Assembly: GCF_937875145.1 (NCBI RefSeq) | Contig: NZ_CALNCS010000021.1 | Coordinates: forward strand, 39,909-103,908 | Length of the DNA stretch: 64,000 nucleotides | Source of the DNA: Alkalibaculum bacchi | GTDB taxonomy: Bacteria; Bacillota; Clostridia; Eubacteriales; Alkalibacteraceae | Reading direction: 5' to 3' | Position numbers and translations under genes: made by a program | The notes under the pieces: generated by a model | The model's database searches: none | Told to the model about the DNA's origin: nothing | What the model saw: only the letters and a program-made list of their open reading frames with translations | In this document: positions 33,908 to 43,900 of the stretch, piece after piece | Position numbering within the stretch: the stretch's first letter is position 1 | How the letters are laid out: the number at the start of each line of letters is the position of its first letter

Positions 33908-34402
33908 TTGCAAGAGTTTGAGAAGCTCCAAGAAATACAATTACCTGACATCGATTTGTACATGGATCAAGTTTTAACTATATTAGAAAGTCAAATGGAT
34001 AGTTATAAATTGCATGATGACGAGAAGGTCATGACAAAGACGATGATCAATAATTATGTCAAATCTAGACTTATAGAAAAACCAGTAAAAAAGAAGTACG
34101 GTAAAGAACAGCTCATGCAGTTGATTATGATCTACCATATGAAAAATATAATGAACTTTGCAGATCTAGAGGTGTTTTTTCAAAGGGTTATTAAAGAGGA
34201 TCAAAAGGGAATAGGGCTATTATATGAAGATTTTGTACAGATTCACGACAATATGTTAGATGATTTTATTAGTAAGGAAAAACAATTAAGTGAGCTAGAA
34301 GGCAACGATAAAATAAAAGAGCTTTTAAAAATAATAATTACAGCAGATCTAAATAAGAGAGTAGCTGAGAGAGTACTTAGGGAAATGAGGGGCAAAGAGT
34401 AA
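33908..34402 (+). CDS. DUF1836-family protein
   Basis: A 164-residue protein with the DUF1836 pattern: LPDIDLYMDQVL, TKTMINNYVK and KKYGKEQLMQLIMIYHMKNI, which looks like a helix-turn-helix DNA-binding domain. The start is TTG 33908 with AGGAGGGG eight bases upstream; a longer frame from TTG 33881 would put the ribosome site inside the gene. Function unknown; likely a transcription factor or sporulation-related regulator. Confidence 0.75.
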   Translation: MQEFEKLQEIQLPDIDLYMDQVLTILESQMDSYKLHDDEKVMTKTMINNYVKSRLIEKPVKKKYGKEQLMQLIMIYHMKNIMNFADLEVFFQRVIKEDQKGIGLLYEDFVQIHDNMLDDFISKEKQLSELEGNDKIKELLKIIITADLNKRVAERVLREMRGKE

Positions 34403-34438
34403 GAATTTGATAAGATATATATATGTTTGTATACATTT

Positions 34439-34471
34439 ACTAACGATAGTTAGACCATGCTCAAACACTTG
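34439..34471 (-). repeat. 11-bp-period repeat locus (3 units)
   Basis: On the minus strand the units read CAAGTGTTTGA, GCATGGTCTAA and CTATCGTTAGT, matching the pattern of the array at 56269. Farther on, AGGCTCC (34562-34568) faces GGAGCCT (34572-34578), a small hairpin; the rest of 34403-34646 holds no supported gene. Confidence 0.45.
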
Positions 34472-34646
34472 TTAAAGGTATACAGCCACCAGCCATCAGT
34501 AGAAGCCTTCAAGTATATAGTACATTCCTTCATTACGCCCCGTCTCTCGATGACAACTCAAAAGGCTCCAATGGAGCCTGAAATTGATCCTACATTTTAT
34601 ATTTCTTTCAGCGTTCAGTTGAAAATTTTCCTGTCAAAGTGATCAA

Positions 34647-35342
34647 CTACTGTAAAATAATCTCCTTTAATGAATCCACATCTACCAGTGAAATAGAAGA
34701 TCTCTCAAAGTTAATTAATCCTTCGTCTCGCATTTTTCCTAATTCTCGTGATAGGGATGGTCTCGTTACATTTAGGAATTCAGCTAATTCATTTCGATTC
34801 ATAGAAAGCTTAAATTTTGGTTTTTCTAATTTATCGTATTGTTCCAGAAAGTAAGTAGCGATTTTCTCTCTTACACTTCTTAAAGACAAATACTCTAATC
34901 TTTTATTTAGTAAAAGCCCTCTATTAGAGACTAAGTTTAACATATTTAAAATCAACTCTTGATGGCTAAAACATATAGTACTACAGCTACCTGTAATTTT
35001 ATCAGGGGGCAAAAAGATGACAGTCGTGTCTGTGCTAGCATTTACGGATACAGGCCAAGTGTTTCTGTTTGAAAAAGCGATCATCTCTCCGAAAATATCA
35101 CCCTGCTTCAATAGATTAACCATAACTCGATTCCCTGCAACATTCTCTTTGACTACCGTAGCTTCTCCTAAAAGTATGATACCAATACCAGTAAAGGGGT
35201 CTCCATCAATGGTAATGTATTCATTCTTTCGAAATTGATGTATAGGTGGCTTTAAGCATTGGAGCAATGAGTTGATAGCATCAATATCAATATTTTTAAA
35301 TAATACTGTATGGGATAATATTTTAGACCATTTGTCATACAT
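34647..35342 (-). CDS. Crp/Fnr-family transcription regulator
   Basis: A 231-residue regulator with an N-terminal cyclic-nucleotide-binding-like barrel (GDIFGEM with GIGIILLGEA) and a C-terminal helix-turn-helix (RNELAEFLNVTRPSLSREL). Four cysteines are scattered rather than in an N-terminal Fe-S motif, so it is not a classical Fnr. Divergent from hcp, it is a candidate HcpR/NssR-type activator of nitrosative-stress genes. ATG 35342 with GAGG eight bases upstream is preferred. A perfect palindrome, GGTAACATTAGTTACC, lies 20 bp upstream of the start and is a candidate autoregulatory site. Confidence 0.88.
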   Translation of the reverse strand: MYDKWSKILSHTVLFKNIDIDAINSLLQCLKPPIHQFRKNEYITIDGDPFTGIGIILLGEATVVKENVAGNRVMVNLLKQGDIFGEMIAFSNRNTWPVSVNASTDTTVIFLPPDKITGSCSTICFSHQELILNMLNLVSNRGLLLNKRLEYLSLRSVREKIATYFLEQYDKLEKPKFKLSMNRNELAEFLNVTRPSLSRELGKMRDEGLINFERSSISLVDVDSLKEIILQ

Positions 35343-35361
35343 TTTAAAGACCTCATTATTT

Positions 35362-35377
35362 GGTAACATTAGTTACC
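35362..35377. promoter_or_regulatory. Palindromic Crp/Fnr-type operator upstream of the regulator
   Basis: GGTAAC, ATTA, GTTACC forms a perfect 16-bp palindrome with the half-site spacing of Crp/Fnr proteins, located between the regulator start and the hcp promoter. Probable autoregulation; inferred, not shown. Confidence 0.6.
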
Positions 35378-35452
35378 GATTTTATTTACTTAAGTATATT
35401 ATAATAATCACAGAAACGCAAGGGCAATCATAAGAATTATTCAATAAAAAGG

Positions 35453-35494
35453 TGAAACTTGACAACTCAAGTTTCAGACTAAAGACATTATAAT
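35453..35494 (+). promoter_or_regulatory. hcp promoter with a 24-bp palindromic site
   Basis: TGAAACTTGA (35453-35462) and TCAAGTTTCA (35467-35476) are perfect reverse complements around CAAC. TATAAT follows at 35489-35494, with the palindrome centre about 27 bp upstream of the -10, near position -37 to -41. There is no -35 at proper spacing. This is the layout of an activator-dependent promoter, perhaps driven by the divergent Crp/Fnr protein or another regulator. Confidence 0.55.
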
Positions 35495-35653
35495 GATTAC
35501 AGCAAAATCAAATTAAATGTTTTGAATTCATCAAGGTTGGGTATCTATGCACATACAATCTATCTGTATAGCAAGAAACACACTGAAGGCGTATCTTGCC
35601 ACCTAAAGATGATAGTTTTAAGAAATTTTTTATATATTCGAAGGAGGATTTAT

Positions 35654-37219
35654 ATGTCAAAGATGTTTTGTTTTCAATGTGAACAAACGGCAAAGGGAAC
35701 TGGCTGTACTGAAAAGGGAGTATGTGGTAAGACTCCAGAAGTATCAAATAAGCAAGATGAATTAGTAGCAGCGTTAATAGGTTTGGCAAGGTCTGTAAAA
35801 GGATTAGAAACAAGCAAAACTACAGATAAATTAATAATGGACACATTATTTGTGCAAGTAACGAATGTAGACTTTGATGAAGCAGATGTTGAAAAGTGGG
35901 TTCAAAAAGTAAAAGCAGAAAAATTAAAATACGGAAATGCAGAAGATTTTAATTGGGAAGAGCTATGGACCGGAAATGAAGACATCGTTTCTTTAAGATC
36001 TACATTATTATTAGGTATGAGAGGTATGGCTGCATACGCACACCATGCATACGCTCTTGGAAAAGAAGATCCAGAAGTAAATGCTTGGTTCTACAAAGGA
36101 TTAGTAGCATTAGGAGAAGAACACAGTGTTGAAGAATGGTTAGACTTACTTATGGAATTTGGTCAAATGAACTTAAAATGTATGGCTATTCTTGATGAAG
36201 CGAATACATCTACATATGGTCATCCAGAGCCAACACAAGTTACTACAAATGTTGAGAAAGGACCTTTCATTGTTGTAACAGGTCATGATTTATTAGATTT
36301 AAAAGAATTATTAGAGCAAACAGAAGGAAAAGGCGTAAATATCTATACTCATAGCGAAATGCTTCCAGCACATGCTTATCCAGAACTTAAAAAATATTCT
36401 CACTTAAAAGGGAATTATGGAACAGCATGGCAAAATCAGAAAAAAGAATTTGAAAACCTACCAGGGGCAATTCTTTTCACTACAAATTGTTTAATGCCTC
36501 CAAAGGATAACTATGCAGATCATATCTTTACTACATCTGTAGTAGCATACCCAGGTTTAAAACACATTGAAGATAGAGTAGATGGTCAAAAAGACTTCTC
36601 ACCACTTATTGCTAAAGCCATTGAATTAGGCGGGTTTAAAGAAGATACTAAGTTTACTGGCATCAATGGTGGAGATAAACTAATGACTGGCTTCGCAAGA
36701 AACACAGTATTAGGTGCAGCAGAAACAGTAGTCGGTGCAGTAAAAGCTGGAGCAATCAAACATTTCTTCTTAGTAGGTGGCTGTGATGGCGCAAAACCAG
36801 GAAGAAATTATTATACAGATTTCGTAAAACAAACACCAGACGACTCCATTGTACTTACATTAGCATGTGGTAAATTTAGATTTAATGATATAGACGCAGG
36901 TGAAATTGGTGGACTTCCGAGAATTATGGATATGGGTCAATGTAATGATGCTTATTCTGCAATTCAAGTAGCTGTAGCATTAGCAGAAGCTTTTGAATGC
37001 GGAGTAAATGACCTACCACTTACATTAGTATTGTCATGGTATGAACAAAAGGCAGTATGTATCTTATTAACATTATTAGCATTAGGCATCAAAAATATAT
37101 ACATTGGACCATCTATCCCAGCATTCTTCTCTTCTACAGTATTAAATGTATTAGTAGAAAAATTCGGATTAACTCCAATTAGTACGCCAGAAGAAGATTT
37201 AAAGAAAATATTAGCATAA
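35654..37219 (+). CDS. hcp: Hydroxylamine reductase / hybrid-cluster protein (class II)
   Basis: Hybrid-cluster proteins reduce hydroxylamine and nitric oxide in anaerobes. The N-terminal cluster cysteines C6, C9, C18 and C24 have the class II spacing found in obligate anaerobes. Downstream cysteines in FTTNCLMPP, LVGGCDGAKPGRNYY and LACGKFRFN ligate the hybrid cluster. The start ATG 35654 has AAGGAGGATTTAT; an upstream in-frame TTG at 35522 lacks one. 521 residues. A very strong terminator follows. It probably protects against nitrosative stress. Confidence 0.96.
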   Translation: MSKMFCFQCEQTAKGTGCTEKGVCGKTPEVSNKQDELVAALIGLARSVKGLETSKTTDKLIMDTLFVQVTNVDFDEADVEKWVQKVKAEKLKYGNAEDFNWEELWTGNEDIVSLRSTLLLGMRGMAAYAHHAYALGKEDPEVNAWFYKGLVALGEEHSVEEWLDLLMEFGQMNLKCMAILDEANTSTYGHPEPTQVTTNVEKGPFIVVTGHDLLDLKELLEQTEGKGVNIYTHSEMLPAHAYPELKKYSHLKGNYGTAWQNQKKEFENLPGAILFTTNCLMPPKDNYADHIFTTSVVAYPGLKHIEDRVDGQKDFSPLIAKAIELGGFKEDTKFTGINGGDKLMTGFARNTVLGAAETVVGAVKAGAIKHFFLVGGCDGAKPGRNYYTDFVKQTPDDSIVLTLACGKFRFNDIDAGEIGGLPRIMDMGQCNDAYSAIQVAVALAEAFECGVNDLPLTLVLSWYEQKAVCILLTLLALGIKNIYIGPSIPAFFSSTVLNVLVEKFGLTPISTPEEDLKKILA

Positions 37220-37220
37220 T

Positions 37221-37260
37221 AAAAAAATAGGCTTACAGCTTGCTGTAAGCCTATTTTTTT
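37221..37260 (+). terminator. Very strong terminator after hcp
   Basis: Nineteen bases on each side pair perfectly: AAAAAAATAGGCTTACAGC faces its complement, which ends in seven T. Confidence 0.95.
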
Positions 37261-37295
37261 AGATGGCCAGCAAAAGAACATGACGTTGATGGCTT

Positions 37296-37345
37296 AACCG
37301 TTAAACAATTGTTTAACGGTTGAACAATTACATGTACAACAATCG
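37296..37345. repeat. 26-bp perfect palindrome and 11-bp-type repeat units
   Basis: AACCGTTAAACAA (37296-37308) and TTGTTTAACGGTT (37309-37321) are perfect complements. The stretch also contains CAATTGTTTAA and CAATCGTTCCA, two words of the dispersed 11-bp repeat family. It lies between the hcp terminator and the convergent end of the next gene. Confidence 0.7.
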
Positions 37346-37354
37346 TTCCATTTA

Positions 37355-38248
37355 TCACTTAATCAATGATTCACTATCCGTATTCTTATAAGGGTTTCTT
37401 GTCATATGGATTTTTTGTCCATTGCTAGTTACTACTATAGTTCCGCTTCCTGCTGTAAGGAGGGTTTTTACGCCAAAGATTTTTAAGTTAAAATTAGTCC
37501 TTATATGAGGAAGGAGTTTTGAATTTTTTCGCGCAGTAATGACTGCATATTCAGGTTGGACTTTTTGAATCAAACCTACTGGAGTAGAACCAAAGCTTCC
37601 ATGATGACCAATTTTAATGACATCTGCTTGAAGATCGTCGTCAGAATCAATTATTTCGTCTACAGCTATTTCTTCTGCATCTCCCATAAATAGAAAGGAT
37701 GTCACGTTATATTTCATTTTTGTCACGAGAGAGCAGTGATTTAGCTTTTTATATTTGCTTTTTTTTGGCGAGATGAATTGAAAACAAGCATCTCCTAATT
37801 TAAAAGAGTCTCCAATTTTTGGACAAGAGATTGTATAACCTTTTTGCTTTAGGGCTTCCTTGAAATTTGTATTTGCTCTACTGTCGTAGTCTGTATCTAA
37901 TGCGTATACTCTACCTATTTCAAAGCTATAAACGATATCGTCCATACTGCCAATATGATCTTCATGAGGATGGGTTTGTATAAGCACATCAATTTTTTTG
38001 ATGCCTAAGTTAAGTAAATAGCCTTGTATGTACATGCTATCAGATTCATTTCCACTATCAATAAGTGCTGTCTGTCCATTGGGAGTTTGTATGAGAATAG
38101 AGTCAGCTTGCCCAATATCCAAAAAATGAACGGTTAAATTAGATTTTTCATTTTTTGCTAATACGATATGCCCATAATAATTTGTAAAGGCTATAAAGAG
38201 GAGCAATAAACACATTATGATATATTTTTTACGAAAAAGTGTAGTCAT
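37355..38248 (-). CDS. Secreted or membrane-anchored ComEC-like metallo-beta-lactamase-fold protein
   Basis: A 297-residue protein. A hydrophobic N-terminus (about 8-30) is a signal or anchor, then a metallo-beta-lactamase fold: FLDIGQADSILIQ, ALIDSGNE, the metal motif THPHEDHIGS and later FMGDAE and IKIGHHGSFGS. This is the ComEC-type subclass whose hydrolase domain is also found as a free extracellular protein; it may cut phosphodiesters. Conserved His and Asp ligands are intact. Monocistronic. Confidence 0.88.
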   Translation of the reverse strand: MTTLFRKKYIIMCLLLLFIAFTNYYGHIVLAKNEKSNLTVHFLDIGQADSILIQTPNGQTALIDSGNESDSMYIQGYLLNLGIKKIDVLIQTHPHEDHIGSMDDIVYSFEIGRVYALDTDYDSRANTNFKEALKQKGYTISCPKIGDSFKLGDACFQFISPKKSKYKKLNHCSLVTKMKYNVTSFLFMGDAEEIAVDEIIDSDDDLQADVIKIGHHGSFGSTPVGLIQKVQPEYAVITARKNSKLLPHIRTNFNLKIFGVKTLLTAGSGTIVVTSNGQKIHMTRNPYKNTDSESLIK

Positions 38249-38622
38249 AAGAATCTATCCTTTTAAATTAAAGCGAATATTTTATTATTTTATGAGGATT
38301 AAGAGAAATTATGAAGAATTCTACATCTTTATATAATTAAATATTTAATGATAAAAGTGTTCATGGATATACGATTTAGACGTCATTATAGGTAATTGTT
38401 AATTTACAAATTAATATTTACATTTACATATCAATTGTGATATAAATAGTAATGCGTACACAGCTTAATAATTTTATGCGTGAACAATTTTTTTTTGCAA
38501 ATAATGTAAACGAATTCACAATTACTTTTAGTGAATTTGGTTTATGAAAATGCTATAATAAATATGTGACTAAATTAACAAAGGCATTATTTATCATAAT
38601 ACATAGATAAGGAGTTTTGCAG
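38249..38622 (+). promoter_or_regulatory. Upstream region of the flavoprotein operon with a candidate Rex operator
   Basis: On the minus strand ATTGTGAATTCGTTTACAT (38504-38522) resembles the Rex consensus TTGTGAA, four bases, TTCACAA, with differences in the second half. TATAAT at 38554-38559 is the probable -10. AATTCAC (38513-38519) also faces GTGAATT (38531-38537). Rex senses NADH/NAD and commonly controls such genes; the match is incomplete. No gene seen. Confidence 0.4.
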
Positions 38623-39159
38623 ATGGAATGTTGTGGAGGCAACAAAAGTGTTTTAAAAGTTCAGTTCAAAGATGAGAACGTCGATTTATCAGCTTTGGAT
38701 GCTACTCTAGCAAAGTACGGAAGTATAAAGGGCAGCTTAATTACAATTCTTCAGAAAGCTCAAGACATTTATGGTTATTTACCAGAATCAGTTTTAAACT
38801 ATGTGGCTACGGAAATAGGTGAAAAGCCAGCTAAGGTTTATGGTGTGGCAACTTTCTATACGCAATTCAGGTTAGAACCTGTAGGTGAGTATCTCATCAT
38901 GTTATGTAAGGGTACAGCATGCCATGTAAATGGAGCAAATGGAATTGAAGAGGCAATAATTGAGGAGTTAGGTATTCATGATGGAGAAACAACAGAAGAT
39001 AATATGTTCACTTTAAACAATGTAGCCTGTCTAGGTTGCTGTAGTTTATCTCCTGTTATGATGATTAATGAAGAGACTTACGGTAAATTGACTCCTAAAA
39101 AGACAAAAGAAATTATACAAAAGTTGAAAATGGATCATTTGGAAGAAAAGGAGGCATAA
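38623..39159 (+). CDS. NuoE-like [2Fe-2S] subunit of an NAD(P)H-ferredoxin flavoprotein complex
   Basis: A 178-residue thioredoxin-like ferredoxin. Residues 30-90 form the helical NuoE N-terminus (LITILQKAQDIYGYLPE, then AKVYGVATFYTQF). Cluster cysteines are in CKGTACHV and NNVACLGCCS. It equals the 24-kDa subunit of complex I and the small subunit of bifurcating hydrogenases. ATG 38623 with AAGGAG at 38610 is preferred over the upstream TTG. First of three genes with very short gaps. Confidence 0.92.
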   Translation: MECCGGNKSVLKVQFKDENVDLSALDATLAKYGSIKGSLITILQKAQDIYGYLPESVLNYVATEIGEKPAKVYGVATFYTQFRLEPVGEYLIMLCKGTACHVNGANGIEEAIIEELGIHDGETTEDNMFTLNNVACLGCCSLSPVMMINEETYGKLTPKKTKEIIQKLKMDHLEEKEA

Positions 39160-39163
39160 GTTT

Positions 39164-40897
39164 ATGAAAATCATTGTAGGATATGGTAGCTGTGGTATTG
39201 CTGCAGGCGCTGGTAAAGTATATAAAGCATTAGAAAAGAGAATCAAAGAAGATAATCTTCAAATGGATCTAGATATAGCAGGTTGTAATGGTATGTGTTA
39301 CTTAGAGCCAATCGTAGATGTTTATGATGATGAAGGAAACAAAAAAACATATGTACAAGTTACCCCTGAACGAATCGATGACATTATAAACAATCTCCAA
39401 GACTCAGATCTAATTATTTCAGAAGAAGAAGTAGCTAGAAGATCTAAAATCGTAAAAGTTGCAACTGCAAAATGTGGAGTAATCAATCCAGAAAAAATCG
39501 AAGAATACATAGAAAATAATGGCTACGAGGCCATAAAAAAGTGCATTACAGAGATGACACCAGAAAATGTTATTGAAGAAATAAAAGGATCCGGTTTAAG
39601 GGGTAGAGGAGGAGCAGGTTTCCCTACTTGGTTTAAATGGAATGCTGCCCTACAATCAAAGGCAACACCTAAGTACATGGTATGTAATGCAGACGAAGGA
39701 GATCCAGGTGCATTCATGGACAGAAGTGTACTAGAAGGAGATCCTCATAACTTAATCGAAGGTATGATGATTGGTGCATATGCTATAGGTGCAGAAGAAG
39801 GCGTTGTATACGTACGAGCTGAATATCCTCTTGCAATTGTCCGTTTACAAAATGCAATAGATCAAGCTAGAGAAAAGGGCATCCTAGGAAAGAACATCTT
39901 TGACAGCAATTTCTCTTTTGACCTAAGAATCAAAGCAGGTGCGGGAGCTTTCGTATGTGGAGAAGAAACTGCATTAATTGCATCTCTTGAAGGCGAAAGA
40001 GGTATGCCTAGATTAAAACCTCCATTCCCTGCTCAAAAGGGATACTGGAATCTTCCAACAAATATTAACAATGTAGAGACTTTTGCTAATATTCCATGGA
40101 TTATGAGCAATGGCGCAGATAAATACGCTGCTATGGGAACAGAAGATAGCAAGGGAACAAAAGTATTTGCTTTAACAGGTAAGATTAAAAATGGTGGGCT
40201 TGTTGAGGTTCCTATGGGAATGTCAATTAAAGAAATCATCTATGAACTTGGTGGTGGAATACTAAACGACAAACAATTCAAAGCGGTACAAATGGGTGGA
40301 CCATCAGGTGGTTGTATCCCTACAAGCATAATTGATACGAAAGTAGATTATAAATCTCTAGCAGCTACAGGAGCCATTATGGGCTCAGGTGGTATGGTTG
40401 TTATGGATGAAACTACTTGTATGGTAGATATGGCTAGATTCTTCCTAGACTTTACTCAAAAAGAATCTTGTGGAAAGTGTATTCACTGTAGAATCGGTAC
40501 TACGAGAATGTTAGAAATTTTAACTCGAATTACAGAAGGAAATGGAAAAGAAGGCGATATCGAACTATTAGAAGAATTAGCTACGCAAATTAAAGCAGGT
40601 TCTTTATGTGGTCTTGGTCAAACAGCTCCAAATCCAGTATTAAGTACAATTCGATATTTTAGAGATGAATATGAAGCTCATATTCGCGATCATAAATGTC
40701 CTGCTAAACAATGTTCAAATCTTTTAACTTATGAAATAATAGATGCATGTATTGGTTGTGGCCTTTGTAAGAGAAATTGTCCAGTAGAAGCTATTACAGG
40801 TGAAAAGAAAGAAAAACACGAAATCAATCAAGAAATCTGTATTAAGTGCGGAAAATGTTATCAAGCATGTAAGTTTGACGCAATTACAGTCGATTAG
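39164..40897 (+). CDS. NuoF-like FMN/NADH subunit with N-terminal and C-terminal ferredoxin domains
   Basis: 577 residues. The N-terminal thioredoxin-like 2Fe-2S domain (1-90, with CNGMCYLEP) is followed by the NuoF core: FMN loop GRGGAGFPTWFKWN, CNADEGDPGAFMDRS (NADH/FMN), GAGAFVCGEETAL and the 4Fe-4S ligands SCGKCIHCRIGTTRM. Two C-terminal 4Fe-4S clusters lie in CIGCGLCKRNCPVEA and CIKCGKCYQACKFDA. This is the HydB/HndC-type subunit that in bifurcating enzymes passes electrons between NAD(H) and ferredoxin. GGAGGCATAAGTTT is the ribosome site. Confidence 0.93.
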   Translation: MKIIVGYGSCGIAAGAGKVYKALEKRIKEDNLQMDLDIAGCNGMCYLEPIVDVYDDEGNKKTYVQVTPERIDDIINNLQDSDLIISEEEVARRSKIVKVATAKCGVINPEKIEEYIENNGYEAIKKCITEMTPENVIEEIKGSGLRGRGGAGFPTWFKWNAALQSKATPKYMVCNADEGDPGAFMDRSVLEGDPHNLIEGMMIGAYAIGAEEGVVYVRAEYPLAIVRLQNAIDQAREKGILGKNIFDSNFSFDLRIKAGAGAFVCGEETALIASLEGERGMPRLKPPFPAQKGYWNLPTNINNVETFANIPWIMSNGADKYAAMGTEDSKGTKVFALTGKIKNGGLVEVPMGMSIKEIIYELGGGILNDKQFKAVQMGGPSGGCIPTSIIDTKVDYKSLAATGAIMGSGGMVVMDETTCMVDMARFFLDFTQKESCGKCIHCRIGTTRMLEILTRITEGNGKEGDIELLEELATQIKAGSLCGLGQTAPNPVLSTIRYFRDEYEAHIRDHKCPAKQCSNLLTYEIIDACIGCGLCKRNCPVEAITGEKKEKHEINQEICIKCGKCYQACKFDAITVD

Positions 40898-40917
40898 TAC
40901 AGGAGGGAGCTAAAATA

Positions 40918-43900
40918 ATGTCTTTGATACGTTTAAATATAAATGGAAAAGAAGTAACTGGCATAGGTGGTCAAACGATTTTACAAATTGCACAAGAAAA
41001 CAATATCGAAATACCAACACTTTGCTATGATGAAAGAGTAAAAATATACGGCTCTTGCGGTCTTTGTGTAGTTGAAGTAGAAGGAATTCCAAAACTATTA
41101 AGATCTTGTGCAACTTTAGCAAGCGATGGAATGGTAGTCAACACAAATTCAGATAAAATTAGGCTATCAAGAAAAACAGCTTTAGACCTATTATTATCTG
41201 ACCACGTAGGAGACTGTAAAGCACCATGTGTTCGAGCATGTCCAGGACAGACAGATTGTCAGGGCTATGTTGGTTTAATTGCTAACGGTGAGCACATTGA
41301 AGCGTTAAAATTAATAAAAGAACAATTGCCTTTACCAGGTAGTATTGGTCGAGTATGTCCACATCCTTGTGAAGATGCATGTAGAAGACAATTGGTTGAA
41401 GATCCTATTTCAATTGCACACTTAAAGAGATTTGTAGCCGATCAAGATATGTTTAATGAGGAAATGTTCATTCCTGAGTTAGAGCCTGAAACAGGCAAAA
41501 AAGTAGGTGTTATAGGCGGTGGTCCTGCAGGGTTAACAGCAGCTTACTACTTAACTCAAAAGGGACATGATGTAACAATTTATGATCAAATGCCTGAAAT
41601 GGGTGGAATGCTTAGATACGGTATTCCTCAATACAGATTACCAAAAGACATTATAGATGAAGAAGTTGCTGTTATTGAAAAAATGGGAGTAAAACTCATC
41701 AATAATGTGAAAATAGGAAAAGATATTACATTTGATTACATAAAAGAAAACAACGATGCAGTGTTTGTAGGCGTTGGAGCATGGACTAGTTCTGCTATGA
41801 GATGTAAAGGAGAAGATACTGAAGGCGTAATTGGCGGTATCGACTTCTTAAGAAAAGCAATGTTAAATGAAGACCTAGTAGTAGGTGAAAAAGTAGCTGT
41901 AGTAGGTGGCGGAAACACTGCTATGGATGCTTGTAGAACAGCTATTAGACTTGGCGCAAAGGAAGTTTACGTACTATATAGAAGAACGAAAGAAGAAATG
42001 CCTGCTGAAGAAATTGAAATCATAGAAGGTGAAGAAGAAGGCGTAACATTTAAGTTCCTCGTAAGCCCTATAGAAATCATTTCGGAAAATGGCAAAGCAA
42101 AACAAGTTCGACTTCAAAAGATGGAACTTGGAGAGCCAGATCAAAGTGGTAGAAGAAGACCTGTTCCAATAGAAGGAGCGGAAGAAGTATTAGATGTAGA
42201 TTTAGTTATTGCAGCTATAGGTCAAGGATCTAATTTAGCCGGCTTAGAAGCAATAGAAACTACTTCTAGAGGAACCATTGCTGCAGATGAAAACTCTTTC
42301 CAAACAAGCATTCCAGGAGTGTTTGCAGGTGGAGATGTAACGAACGCAGGTGCAGGTATTGCAATTCAAGCTATTGGAGATGCAAAAAAAGCGGCTAATG
42401 TTATAGACAAATATCTAGCAGGTGAAATGGTACCTTATGTAAAACCATATTATGTAATTAGAGACGATGAAATAACAGAAGAAGATTTTGCTGATCGTCC
42501 TAAAATGCCTAGATCAAAAATCAAACATGTAAGTGGCGAAGATCGAAAAGGCAATTTTGAAGAGGTTAACTTTGGTTACACAGAAGAGGAAGCCATAGCA
42601 GATGCTAAGAGATGTTTAGAATGTGGATGCCACGATGTATTTGAATGTAAGTTATTCCACTATGCAAATGAGTACGACGTAGAGCCAGCTCGAATTGCAG
42701 GAGAAGTACATCACAGAGAAGAAGATGACAATCATCCATTCATCGTTCGAAACAGCGATAAGTGTATTTTATGTGGATTATGTGTAAGAGTATGTTCAGA
42801 AGTTATGGACAACGAAGCTCTTGGCTTAATCGATAGAGGTTTTGATACAGTCGTAAAACCAGCTTTTGGTTTACCGTTAAAAGACACAAACTGTATTTCT
42901 TGTGGTCAATGCGTAAGCGTATGTCCAACAGGAGCATTACAAGAAAGACTTCAACTTGAAAAATCTGTTCCAGTTGAAACAAATACAACTTCAACAATAT
43001 GTGCACATTGTAGCGTAGGTTGTAATATCAATCTTGAGACAAGAGGCGAAATGATCTACAGAGCGATTCCGGACAAAGAAAGCAAAGTAGACAATGGACT
43101 ATTATGTGCTAAAGGTCGCTTTGGTTTTGATACAGTTCAAAAAGACAAGAGAATTCTTAGCCCAATGGTTCGAAAAGAAGGTAATTTAGTAGAAGTAGAA
43201 TGGGAAGAAGCAATTCGATTTGCTGCTAAGAAAATGCAAAGTTTGTCAATGATGTACGGCTCAGAATCTGTAGCAGTATCTGTATCTGATCGAAGTACCA
43301 ATGAAGAAATTTACATGGTTAAGAAAATAGCAGAAGAAGGATTAGGTACAAAAAATATTACTTCCTTCAACCGAGTATATGGTGGAATCAAAGATGTATT
43401 AGGATATGATGCATCAACAAACACATTTGATGAGCTATACTCTACAGAGACTATTGTACTATTAGGATCAGACATTATGGAAGACCATCCAATCCTAGGT
43501 GTTAAGATTAAAGAGGCTGTAGCAAAAGGTGCTCAATTATTAGTAGTTAATCCTTTTGTATCTCATGCGGATGAGTGGGCAAAAAATAAAATTTGTGTAG
43601 AAAACAATATAGATTTCTTAAAACAAGTAGCTAAAGAGCTTCTTGAAAGAGGTAGTGCACCTGTAAATACAGCTGGTATTGATGAGTTAAAAGCTAGCTT
43701 AAATACTGTAACAGTAGGTAAAGATGCAAAAGAATTTGTTGATATCTATACAAAAGCGAAAAAAGCTATTATCGTATTTGATCAAAATGCTTTAACAGCG
43801 GATAGTGCTAAAATGATTGCTAATATTGCAGTATTGGCAGGGCATATTGGCAAAGCGAGAGCAGGTATCATCCAATTAAAACCAAAGAACAATAGCCAAG

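Noticed and set aside
34457..34642. A 61-codon frame after the DUF1836 gene
   Set aside because: No ribosome site; it spans a repeat locus and a hairpin and shows no family pattern.
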